A stretch of DNA of 64,000 bases from Lamellibrachia columna (taxonomy: Eukaryota; Annelida; Polychaeta; Sabellida; Siboglinidae): NCBI GenBank assembly GCA_963662155.1, contig OY759273.1:25192373-25256372 (forward strand). Direction: 5' to 3'. How positions within the stretch are numbered: position 1 is the stretch's first letter; each line of letters begins with the position of its first letter. Made by a program: the position numbers and the translations under genes. Below the pieces are notes generated by a model, which was given only the letters and a program-made list of their open reading frames with translations, was not told the DNA's origin and searched no databases. Of the stretch, positions 1 to 10,195 are shown one piece after another.

Positions 1-416
1 GGTAGGTCCAATTCTCAAGTATATTTCTTTGGAAAATATTCAAATATACCTGTAAAAGCTTTGTTTCATGATGATGACCATGTCACATTTATGGGTTGGT
101 TTTTAATAGGCCATCATTTACATATACTGTGTCATCCAAAGTTCTATAAAATATACAAGTAAAAGCTTGGTTTTCTTTTCAAGTAATCCAAGTTGAAGCA
201 TTGATTATGATCATATCAGCTTTAGTTTGATATGACGCGGCTTACCAGTATCAGGGCCTTGAAATATTGAAAGTGAATCACTGTAGCTCACTGCTGTGTT
301 TGCAGTGTGCTCTGAGTGCAACCATGTACATTCGTGGAACGTGACCTGATTCCTTGGCATGACCAGCACACAGCCCGGCTCAGTGGCCTTGGCATCATTC
401 AAGTTTATCTCCATAG

Positions 417-461
417 AGAGGGTGGAACGACACCTTCAATATATCCACAGTAACAACTTTG
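417..461 (+). CDS. Gene X, 45-bp exon (copy 1)
   Basis: Flanked by a pyrimidine-rich acceptor (tttatctccatag) and a consensus donor (TTTG|GTAAGT). It has 45 bases, enters and leaves in phase 1, and encodes E-RVERHLQYIHSNNF-G. Using it keeps the frame of the exon before it (seen in copy 2 at 19545-19646) and the exon after it (1183-1355). The copy at 20062-20106 encodes the same residues. No family recognised. Confidence 0.6.
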
Positions 462-1182
462 GTAAGTCAGGATCTAGAATTTGACAGGATCTAGAATTAC
501 AAGAATTAGATATTTCAGTAAATTAGATTATATATTAAGATACATAATAACTTTTTTTATTGGAAAACTGGACACACCCTTTTTTGTGGATCCGATCAGT
601 TGTACTTAGTTGCTTAGTAGCTTTTTACAGCACTCACAACTGTCAGAAGGTACTAGAAACAGCGGTCGCCAAAAACTTAGTCATAGTAAAGACATAGTAA
701 AGGGAAACTTGCAGAAAATAAAATATAGACGCCAAACAGTTGTACTTAGTTTCCGATGAAAGACCAATCTGGAGAGGACTTATTGCGAACTAGGTGAGCA
801 GTCATAGTCGCAACCACAGCTGACAGCGAGAGAGAGGCAATATGCATTTTACTACATTTAACAGCCAGTGCATCCTTTCTCCGTTCTCTCAAATCTGTTT
901 GCCTGTCAGGGAAATTCTTCAATATTAACTTACTAGTACAACCATTCTCAATTCTTTTAGACAAATATTCGTTTATTACAAGGAAATGCTTCTAAATGAA
1001 CTGCCAAAGCATCGTTCTTTGTTCTGGAAAATAGATTGTTTTAAATGGTCAAGCAGCTTTCTGTCAGTTAAAAAAACATTCTAAATTAAGTTATTTTGTA
1101 ATTTCTGTAAAATATTATAATGATCAAATTACAACACTGACTGATATGTATTGCCTGTATAGACTTGATGTCATCATTCCAG
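462..1182. other. Intron of gene X, no other feature seen
   Basis: AT-rich sequence between two exons. The minus-strand open frame at 746-964 is intact in both duplicate copies, but it has no splice or promoter context and may be chance. Confidence 0.5.
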
Positions 1183-1355
1183 GTGCCACCATCAAACCTC
1201 AGTCACAAAAGTCAGTACACAACATGACTACATCAGTGGACGACACAGAGCCATTCGATTACACAACAATTGACGTACCAGCAGTAAAGACGTCACGACA
1301 GGACGGCGTCGGTGTCACCTGGGACAAACCACACAAGGATGAGAACATCGGCAGC
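1183..1355 (+). CDS. Gene X, 173-bp exon (copy 1)
   Basis: Acceptor tcattccag and donor GCAGC|GTAAGT bound an open frame starting in phase 1 (GT|GCC ACC ATC) and ending on a codon boundary. The peptide contains possible N-glycosylation sequons (NMTT; NTT only in copy 2) and ends TWDKPHKDENIGS. It is hydrophilic, with no membrane segment in this exon. It joins in frame to the 45-bp exon. Copy 2 differs by substitutions such as Y to N and G to D. Family not recognised. Confidence 0.65.
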
Positions 1356-1379
1356 GTAAGTTCTTGGCTCATGCTGATT

Positions 1380-1831
1380 ATTGCACTCACAGCAAAGTCA
1401 GTCTTTACGGAGACATTACAGCTTACTTGAAGTGTAAAGTGATTGTTGTACTCACAGCCCAGTCAGTCTTTACACAGATATTACAGCTTACTTGAAGTGT
1501 AAAGTGATTGTTGTACTCACAGCCAAGTCAGTCTTTACACAGATATTACAGCTTAGTTGAAGTGTCAAGTGATTGTTGTACTCACAGCCCAGTCAGTCTT
1601 TATTCCGACATTACAGCTGACTCGAATTGAAAAAATTATTCTTCCACTCACATACCAGTGAGTCTTTATATAGGCCATACAACTGACTCAAAGTGTCAAA
1701 TAATTATTGCACTTACATACCAGTGAGTCTCTATACAGATATAACAGCTGACTTGTAGTGTAAAGTGATTTTTGCACTCGCAACCCGGTTAGTCTTTCAC
1801 GGACATTACAGCTTACTAGAAGTGTAAAGAG
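1380..1831. repeat. 64-65-bp tandem repeat, about 7 units (copy 1)
   Basis: Units begin near ATTGTTGTACTCACAGCC, run through AGTCAGTCTTTAC and end AAGTGTAAAGTG. There are seven imperfect units starting 25 bp after the exon donor. Copy 2 of the duplication has six, so the locus has changed copy number since the duplication. Confidence 0.85.
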
Positions 1832-2279
1832 CTCTCTTCTCTTGCATTAAAAACACGCGGGAAGGAGTTGTAGAGCGAACTGCCCGAGGTGTATGGGTAG
1901 CTGTCTTGCCCCAGGGGGCACCAAGATGGCTTTTTGGGGTATTTTTACTGCTGCAAATGTTGATCCTTTTATGGTCGTCGGCACACTGCTTCAAATGTTC
2001 ATCCTATCATTCCACTAGTATTCAACAGATGTGTAATATAGATGTAATGTTTGGTCGAATTATATATATTTTTGGAATGGAACCATTGGTTGATTCAGAC
2101 AGAAAAGGAAGCATTTAAGTAGACAGGTTTTCTTACACCTATGTGTAACAAGATATTTGTAAAAAAAATGTGTAACATATTCACATGGCCTGCATTAAAA
2201 GAAACTGTAGAAAATTTGACCCATTCATTTATTGGCTTTTGGGATGATGAAATGACGACATCTGTTAATATCATTGCAG

Positions 2280-2387
2280 ACACAATGGGTCAGTTCTTTA
2301 CTTCATCTGTCGTGAGTAGTACGTCACCACGAAGAAGTGAGTTGGTTGTTGTGCATCAATCAGCTGAGATTTTCCCAGAAGCATATG
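2280..2387 (+). CDS. Gene X candidate 108-bp exon (copy 1)
   Basis: Acceptor atatcattgcag and donor CATATG|GTAAGT are both strong. Only one frame is open: residues TMGQFFTSSVV, then STSPRRSELVVVHQSAEIF. It needs a phase-1 intron in front, while the 173-bp exon ends in phase 0. Either an exon between them was missed or it belongs to another transcript. Copy 2 (21861-21968) changes F to L, S to P and V to L but stays open. Confidence 0.5.
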
Positions 2388-2609
2388 GTAAGTGAGCAAG
2401 GAATATATATTTAGACTGAATTAATATTACACCATTAATTATTTCAATACTATGCGGGAAAGTTCATTTTGGCAAAAGTGTACCCTGTACGTGAAAACGC
2501 CCACATACAAATGTATTTATTATTACCTTTATTAAATTTAATTTATATAAATGTTATAACTTATTGTATTATTAAAAAAAATACCGTTGCAGTCGACGGT
2601 CCAACATAA

Positions 2610-3640
2610 TGAAGATATTGCCATATGGTTTCTCCTGGAAGTGTTTAAGGACAATCAATGCAGACTGTTCTGGCGACACAGCAAATGATCAAGTGTTGAC
2701 TGAATTAATACCATTCAGTGAACCATGTGTAGGTGTTAAATCTGTTATTGACCAGACTTGAGCGGATCTACACACTGGGTAGTGGGTCCAGGAAGTGTAT
2801 GGAAGGAGACCATTTTCTTGCTGAAGCTATCTGCCGCATTTGATACCATTGGTCACAGGACAACTTATTAAAAGTGTGTCAATGTGGTGTGGCATATCTG
2901 GAACAGAGCTGGTTCTCATAATATTTAACTGATAGATGCAAAAGAATGAAGATAGCGAATTGTTTCTCAGCTACGCTCCCTACTTCACGTAATGTTCCTC
3001 AGGGTGTTTCACTCTCTACGCTACTCTACTTGGCTCAGTTATCCAACGTCACAACTTGGATCACCAAGTGTATGCTAATAAATCACAGACCTATGCTATT
3101 TTGGCTACATGAGATACAAATCACTTCCAAAACTAGCTCAGGGATTGTCTCCACAAAATCTTCCATTGGATGACAGATACCACATTAAAGTTAAATGCAA
3201 GTAAATCCGAGTTAGTTATTATTGGTGGGGTAAATTTTGCATGTCTATTTGAATCGATTAGGTGCGCACAATATGTTGCAAGACGTTTCCTTATGTGTCA
3301 GACTTTAGATTGCATGTAGAGAAGCACAGTAAAATCAAAACGTGTGGAAAGCATTAGCTTAACAGTGTCGCCTGGCTGTTCTTCGATGAGAACAAATTTG
3401 CATGTTTGCTGGAGTGCCATAAAACACTAATATTATATAGCCTTTTTGTTTAGGGAGTGACGTAGAGTGATATAATGAAAGCATTGATTTACTAAAATGC
3501 AAGGAAGGACATCAACGTAATAATTTACATGTAATTGATTACGGATTGACAGACGTTTGCTACGATGACAATAAAACTGGTGCCGATTGACCAACTAATG
3601 CGAATCGAGAATAATAACCTGAATCTGAATATGTAATGAT
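2610..3640 (+). pseudogene. Decayed jockey/CR1-like LINE reverse transcriptase (copy 1)
   Basis: Broken frames show fragments in the order of a non-LTR reverse transcriptase: LSAAFDTIGHR, then VPQGVSLSTLLYL, then a spaced HQVYANKSQTYAIL where YADD would be, then LKLNASK followed by SELVIIGG. Stops and frameshifts lie throughout, so it is dead. The 3' end, ataataacctgaatctgaat, resembles a tail seen again near 54590. Also present in copy 2. Confidence 0.75.
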
Positions 3641-3649
3641 CGATGTACT

Positions 3650-4120
3650 TTTGTTTAAAAAATAAGAGTCCAATGACGTGAGTGACACTTAGCATTATCT
3701 GCTATTTGGTTGCACCTCCTATCGGTCGCTGGAGAGACCAATCCACAGTCACCGGGTCTCTTATGGTTACATATCGAGCAGCTCTCAGGGGAGAGATTTG
3801 TCGGCCCCCAGACCTTCCTGTAGTTCTCCAGCCAAACTACTGACAATCCCTATATGTTGAGCTTGTAACCTCCTATGACAACACGACAACCCGTTTATAT
3901 AGTAGGTAAACCTATTTAGCTGAATTTGTGGTGTGAACTCTTGAAACAGGTTAACTTTACATTTAACTGATATAACAACTACTAATTAAACAATTTAGTT
4001 AATTAGAATGTTTCTTATATGGCATAGTTCATGTTGTAATGCTGCAAAGTGTATAACATGCATAAATAATATTACTAGTCTATGTTATTGATATTGAATT
4101 ATGCAGATCTAGTGGTGAAA
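3650..4120. other. Intergenic AT-rich stretch
   Basis: A minus-strand open frame at 3655-3846 persists in both copies, but no domain, splice site or promoter supports it. Nothing else seen. Confidence 0.4.
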
Positions 4121-4123
4121 TTA

Positions 4124-4160
4124 TGCGCATGCGCCGGAAATGATCACTCTAAGATGGCGT
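4124..4160 (+). promoter_or_regulatory. NRF1 + ETS + YY1 core promoter (copy 1)
   Basis: TGCGCATGCGCC (4124-4135) is a palindromic NRF1 site running into CCGGAAA, an ETS core. AAGATGGCG (4151-4159) is a YY1-type start-site element whose orientation points to plus-strand transcription. The ATG inside it opens a short frame (MASTRTLA) that would need a donor at GTGTAA to continue. In housekeeping promoters of animals these elements often occur together near the start of transcription. A downstream gene is inferred, not shown. Confidence 0.55.
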
Positions 4161-5427
4161 CTACTAGAACGTTGGCCGTGTAATTGATATCAACAACCTT
4201 ACAAAACCCTGTCTTAGGAATACAACACACTCCAAGTGGAAAAGGTTTATTATATTGGCAATAGTATCATCGAACAGTTGTGATAACTGGTATGTTTGTT
4301 TATTATCTATGCATCTAGCAATTCCCACCGCCGTTACTTTGTTAACTGTTACGTTAGCTAACAATAAGCCAAAACGCATAGAAAGTGTCTCGTCTCCTTG
4401 CCAGCAACAGTCTAGCCAAATTTTCGTGCGACTAATACACAGTCATGAGTTGCATCAGAAGCAGAAAAACATAGTTGTCACTAATAAGTAATCTGTCCCA
4501 ATACATTAATCAAAACTCCATATGAAATGATCAATCGTTTGTAGAATGAATAAAATATGTATCAGAATTAAAACCATATCAAATATGTGTACTCCGTAGT
4601 ATAGATATTATTTATCTACAAAGCCAAACAATGTTTATACACAAACCTTCCGCATTCTGGTAGGTCACAAAGTCCCTGTTTATAATGCTCCTTTTGTTAG
4701 TAGCTGTCTCGAATCATCCCTTTCTTCACCAATTCCGTCCGACTGGCTGTCAACGCAATGCATTTCTACCTATCTAGATGAGATCAGCTTTTACAGAGAA
4801 CACCACAGGAAGCACGCAGCGTGTGCTATTGATATACAACGTATGTTGAAGCAGATAACATGCACTCCAACACGGATGTAGCTCACGAAATGCTATCTTG
4901 CACACTCCTCCATATTTCTCCAATTGATCATTCTTCGGTCATGGTAGGCCGTACACCGTATACCAATTTTTGGAAGAAGAATCACCAACTTCGCATGGAT
5001 TGCTATATAAGACACGCTAAATGCAAGAACTCCCCGCATGCTGGCTGGTAAACAGGAATGAACCAATGTGGTCTGTTGTCTGTGCTGGCGGAAGTAATCA
5101 ACGAACTACGACACGCATTGTCCATGCGCTCGGACGGCGTTGTCCTGTTTGCATAACATAATCTATTGCAGCACCACGCCTTGACACCTGTCAACGCCCT
5201 GAATGATTTTGTAATCCTCACTTAGAAGCGCAATTTCTATGTCGCAATTATTCTGGTATCCTAATTGTATCGACACATGCGTGTTGTTCTATTGAGGATA
5301 CGTAATCGTTCTGTTTACAGCAATTTTCTCAACATGGTTACACCAAAAAATAATAGTACGCATCAGTTAGTGTACGTTCAGTGTTCAAAGTGTTTTACAC
5401 TTCACCCCTAGCACACCTGTTCATTCC
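4161..5427. other. Unassigned stretch downstream of the promoter
   Basis: Contains open frames under 80 codons on both strands (for example 5003-5221 minus, 4860-5051 plus) that stay open in both copies. None has a recognisable domain. Exons of the gene driven from 4124 could lie here but cannot be placed. Confidence 0.3.
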
Positions 5428-5610
5428 AACTCCATCTCGACTTCTCTGGGAAGCACTCAGTCATGCTGCAGTTACTGCTCGAAGACCATTCGTACGTATA
5501 ATCACCACTGCATATAGCCAGATACTCATTCATACAAACGAATGAGCTGTGGCAACGTTCGGTGAAACAAATTGCCAAAGCTTCGAAACGGCAGCAAGAC
5601 GGTTCAAGCT
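5428..5610. repeat. Dispersed repeat, possible transposase N-terminus relic (copy 1)
   Basis: Similar over about 170 bp to 53328-53510 in an ATR intron (shared ATTCAGTCATGCTGCAATTACTG-like core). In the ATR-intron copy a frame reads LGKLQQSGVSEIAMSLKLQQ, which resembles the helix-turn-helix start of Tc1/pogo-like transposases. Family is an inference. Confidence 0.45.
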
Positions 5611-6248
5611 AGGGTTTTCACGACTGGGAGCCTGACGTTCTATCTGGAACGTTGTCACGCCCCATTCGATGGGAGAGAAGGAGAAGGGTCAGAGAAGAAG
5701 CGAGGAAGGGAGAGGAGGCAGCGCGGTAGGGAGATATGCCGTTTGTTTGTTAATGCAGACATGTACAAGTGTTTAGCAATATTTAATATGGCCATGGTTC
5801 GCACCACGCTGTAGCTTACTCATGCGCGCATCGTACTGCTAACACTAGTACGAAAAGTAAAATAATAAACCGCGCAAAAACAAATGTTGCAACATAGGCC
5901 TCTATAGCTCAATGCGCATACCAGCTCATATCACGGCATGTGGCTTTTATTAAACGTCGGCAGGGAAGCGTGTCTGCGTATCAGTGTTTGTTACACATGT
6001 GTATCCTGGTACAAAGTCAACACTTGTGTCGCACGCGGTGTCTTTGATGGGGAGCGTTGAATGCTATATCAAAGATGATTGATTGTTTGCTATAATGTTT
6101 ACATCATCTAACGTGTGTCCTGGAACGAAACTAGCATTGGTATCGCATCAAAGAGACGTCGGAGTCGTGCAGCAGCGCTTCACTTGACCTGGATGGAGGC
6201 AGATTCTTGTAAGAGCAGTTGCTGTAGACGTGGGCGAATGGATGAAGA

Positions 6249-6545
6249 TTGGGTAACGTCGAGCAAGACAAATATGTATTTGGGCAGCGGTTTGATGCTG
6301 CCGAGCGCCGTCGTCATGAGTTCGCTGTCGTCGATGAACTGTCGCATCAAACATACGACCACATTGTCGCCGTTGTCGAAGCCTCCTATTTTCGAGGCGC
6401 CGACGTCGTCGCGATCACCGACGTAGAGACGCAATCCCCACTCGTCTTCGACGTGTTTCAACAGTTGACTGCAAACTTAGCGCGAGATTATCGCGAAGCC
6501 GCCCTGGCAATAGACAAAGTTAGCGGCGTGTTGGATTTACAGTGA
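6249..6545 (+). CDS. GC-rich ORF with polyadenylation signal, probable 3' exon (copy 1)
   Basis: An open frame of about 98 codons sits in a CpG-rich island inside AT-rich DNA and ends TGA 15 bases before AATAAA (6561). No ATG starts it. A stop lies at 6243-6245, so the frame must be entered at an acceptor such as GATGAAG at 6247. The peptide is mixed-charge and helical-looking (FAVVDELSHQTYDHIVAVVE, then DVFQQLTANLARDY). The minus strand is also open here (6180-6461), so strand is not certain. The poly(A) signal favours plus. Family not recognised. Confidence 0.45.
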   Translation: MGNVEQDKYVFGQRFDAAERRRHEFAVVDELSHQTYDHIVAVVEASYFRGADVVAITDVETQSPLVFDVFQQLTANLARDYREAALAIDKVSGVLDLQ

Positions 6546-6552
6546 GCTCACA

Positions 6553-8384
6553 GTTGTTCTAATAAATCAGTATTTGCGCTGAGTAGTAATGGCTTATGTT
6601 TTGGTAACCAGATTGATTTGTTTAATGTTTTTATTTATACTTTCACTGAACATCCTTCTTGTCAAAGGATATTTGATTTTTATGAGCATGCTGTAGTCAA
6701 GAAAAGTACGTCGTTTATATGAGTACAACCATATGGTAAAATGCATATTGCTCAAACAAAGATACATATGAGAGATTGATTTTGTAAATATTTAGCAAAA
6801 TATTCTATTGAAATAATGTTTTTTCTCATAAGCAATTTATACACTGCTTATGAAAATGTTGACCATATTATTGGATTTATTAAACATAACTTTTTTTTAC
6901 CAAACTAACGGTGCTTTTCCTCTTTTTTCACTGATGTTCATGGGTTAGGTTCAGGTAAAATATTGTCGTTTCACTCTTTCTGTTTTTTCTTTACATAGTT
7001 TTCTATCGGCTGCCCCCTCTCCATCTTTCATCTTCCTCCTCTCCATCTTTCATCTTCCCCCGATCTTCTCATATCCCACCTCACGCATTCCTTCGATCTT
7101 AGCTGTTCATTCCCCTTTTCTTGCATCATTGATGTTTTTTAACCTTTCTCTTCCACTCTCTTTACTAGTATGTCTGCATCCATCCTTACCATGAGGCCTG
7201 CCAATTTCACCTTGCTTCTCACCAATCTTCCTGTTGAACTGTTTTGTTGCATCACATATTTCCTCAAGTCGTTCATCCTTCTTTCGTCAACCCTCTTTGT
7301 TCGTGTTATTCGACAAAACCAGAACCAACCTTGCAGCTGCTGTTGTTCTGTAAACGCCACTGTCTCCAGATACAGATTAAGGCATGCTTGTGTAACACAA
7401 GCTCTCAGGACTTTCCTTTTCAGCTTTTTCAAAATGTTTCTGTCCAACATGACTCCCTCTACCTTTCCGCAAGCATTCGCTCCCTGTTGTATCCGGCATC
7501 GCATTTCTACCTCTGAATGCTCATCCTCATTAACCATTCCTCCAAGTTACACAAAGCCATCCACTTGGTTGAACTTCTTATCAACCAAACTAATGTTCAA
7601 GTCGTCTCTCTGATGTCAAACCCACATCTCTTCTGTCTTCTCCCGGCTCATTATCGGTCCGTGCTTCTTGAACACACCCTTCCATTCCTCCAACACTTCC
7701 TGTAGTTCTTGTTTTTTGTCTGCTATCATGGCCAGATCGTTTGCATACATCCCCTTCCTGAGATCATCCTTCATGCTGATCTTCCTGCTGATTAGTGCCA
7801 CCACCATGATACAGAGTAAAGGGTTATTTCCTTGCCTCTAACCGATGTTAACTTTAAACTCTTCCGACAACCCACATCCAACCACAACTCTTCTTTTTGT
7901 TCTCAGGAACATGACTGTTCTGGGTGTTGCACGCCATGACACAGAACTGACTAAATACAACCAACTCATTACAAAGTCAGACTCCCAGTTAAGTACAAAA
8001 GGTGTTGGAATGAACAGGTCAGCCAGGGAGTGAACTGTTAAGCACGTTGAACAATCCCAAGGAGTGGATACAGTGCTGTGTAAACATAAACATGCCTTTA
8101 CTTTAGGTATTTTTACAGGTGCTGCGGCAGCCAGGAACAATTTTGGTGGACCGAGAGTGAACAATATCAAGGGTGACTTCAATCGGATCGCGCTTCCCTA
8201 TCCCCACTTTGTGTGTTGGTACAGGTTGGTGTCATAAGTAGACATAACCGCCTTGGAAGCAGGCCATTCATGGTGCTCTTGCAAATTCATTGGATTATGA
8301 GTGAAACAGACATTGCAAAAACTGTAACAATGAATTGTGGGGGAGGGGAGAATGTCACATTAGATTAAGAAACTAACTTTTACA
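6553..8384 (-). pseudogene. Array unit 1 with dead minus-strand LINE ORF2 half
   Basis: Minus-strand fragments in order: SEEFKVNIG (RT motif region), YANDLAMIADKKQELQEVLE (7616-7807), FKKHGPIMSREKTEEMWV, then MVNEDEHSEVEMRCRIQQGA and the C-terminal TGRLVRSKVK (7139-7537). These match the reverse-transcriptase palm, thumb and C-terminal region of a widespread metazoan non-LTR retrotransposon. The catalytic YADD reads YAND. Confidence 0.85.
6561..6566 (+). terminator. AATAAA polyadenylation signal
   Basis: Lies 15 bases after the stop of the 6249-6545 ORF and inside the first bases of the first array unit. The same motif opens most array units. Confidence 0.5.
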
Positions 8385-10195
8385 CTTGTTCTAATAAATC
8401 AGTATTTGCGCTGAGTAGTAATGGCTTATGTTTTGGTAACCAGATTGATTTGTTTAATGTTTTTATTTATACTTTCACTGTACATCCTTCTTGTCAAAGG
8501 ATATTTGATTTTTATGAGCATGCTGTAGTCAAGAAAAGTACGTCGTTTATATAAGTACAACCATATGGTAAAATGCATATTGCTCAAACAGAGATACATA
8601 TGAGAGATTGATTTTGTAAATATTTAGCAAATATTATATTTAAATAATGTTTTTCCTCATCAGCAATTTATACACTGCTTATAAAAATGTTGACCATATT
8701 ATTGGATTTATTAAACATAACTTTGTTTTACCAAACTAAAGGTGCTTTTCCTCTTTTTTTACTGATGTTAATGGGTTAGGTTCAGGTAAAATATTGTCGA
8801 GTCACTCTTTCTGTTTTTTCTTTCCATACTTTTCTATCGGCTGCCCCCTCTCCATCTTTCATCTTCCCCCGATCTTCTCATATCCCACCGCACGCAATCC
8901 TTCGATCTTAGCTGTTCGTTCCCCTTTTCTTGCATCCTTGATGTTTATTCACCTTTCTCTTCCACTCTCTTTACTAGTATGTCTGCATCCATCCTTACCA
9001 TGTGGCCTACCCATTTCACCTTGCTTCTCACCAATCTTCCTGTTGAACTGTTTTGTTGCATCACATATTTCCTCAGGTCGTTCATCCTTCTTTCGTCAAA
9101 CCTCTTTGTTCGTGTTATTCGACAAACCAAAACCAACCATGCAGCTGCTGTTGTTGTTCTGTCAACGCCACTGTCTCCAGATAGAGATTAAGGCATGCTT
9201 GTGTAACACAAGCTCTCAGGACTTTCCTTTTCAGCTTTTTCAAAATGTTTCTGTCCAACATGACTCCCTCTACCTTTCCCCAATCATTCGCTCCCTGCTG
9301 TATCCGGCATCGCATTTCTACCTCTGAATGCTCATCCTCATTAACCATTCCTCCAAGTTACACAAAGCCATCCACTTGGTTGAACTCCTTATCATCCAAA
9401 CTAATGTTCAAGTCCTCTATCTGATGTCAAACCCGCATCTCTTCTGTCTTCTCCTGGCTCATTATCGGTCCTTCCTTCTTGAACACACCCTTCCATTGCT
9501 CCAACACTTCCTGTAGTTCTTGTTTTTTGTCTGCTATCATGGCCAGATCGTTTGCATACATCCCCTTCCTGAGAACATCCTTCATGCTGATCTTCCTGCT
9601 GATTAGTGCCACCACCATGATAAAGAGTAAAGGGTCATTTCCTTGCCTCTAACCGATGTTAACTTTGAACTCTTCCGACAACCCATATCCAACCACAACT
9701 CTTGTTTTTGTTCTCAGGAACATGACAGTTCTGGGTGTTGCACGCCATGACACAGAACTGACTAAATACAACAAACTCAGTACAAAGTCAGACTCCCAGA
9801 TAAGTACAAAAGGTGTTGGAATGAACAGGTCAGCAAGGGAGTGAACTGTTAAGCACGTTGAACAATCCCAAGTAGTGGATACAGTGCTGTGTAAACATAA
9901 ACATGCCTTTACTTTAGATCTTTTTACAGGTGCTGCGGCAGCCAGGAACAATTTTGGTGGACCGAGAGTGAACAATATCAAGGTTCACTTCAATCGGATC
10001 GCGCTTGCCTATCCCCACTTTGTGTGTTGGTACAGGTTGGTGTCATAAGTAGACATAACCGCCTTGGAAGCAGGCCATTCATGGTGCTCTTGCAAATTCA
10101 TTGGATTATGAGTGAAACAGACATTGCAAAAACTGTAATAATAAATTGTGGGGGAGGGGAGAAAGTCACATTAGATTGAGAAACTAACTTTTACA
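8385..10195 (-). pseudogene. Array unit 2 (short 1811-bp type)
   Basis: Same LINE fragments in 9115-9981, with YAND. It lacks one copy of the CTCCATCTTTCATCTTCC duplication found in the longer units near the C-terminal end. Nearly identical to unit 5. Confidence 0.85.

Larger units (their letters stand above)
1..6544. repeat. Segmental duplication, copy 1 (partner 19646-26140)
   Basis: Near-identical over its whole length to 19646-26140, with scattered substitutions and a few indels. The larger indels are one 64-bp tandem-repeat unit present here but missing in copy 2, and about 15 bp near 5940 (a GTGAAT-like run) present only in copy 2. The window begins on the last base of a gene X exon, so this copy certainly continues to the left. 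Order inside: 45-bp exon, 173-bp exon, tandem repeat, 108-bp exon, dead LINE, promoter, ORF. Confidence 0.95.
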
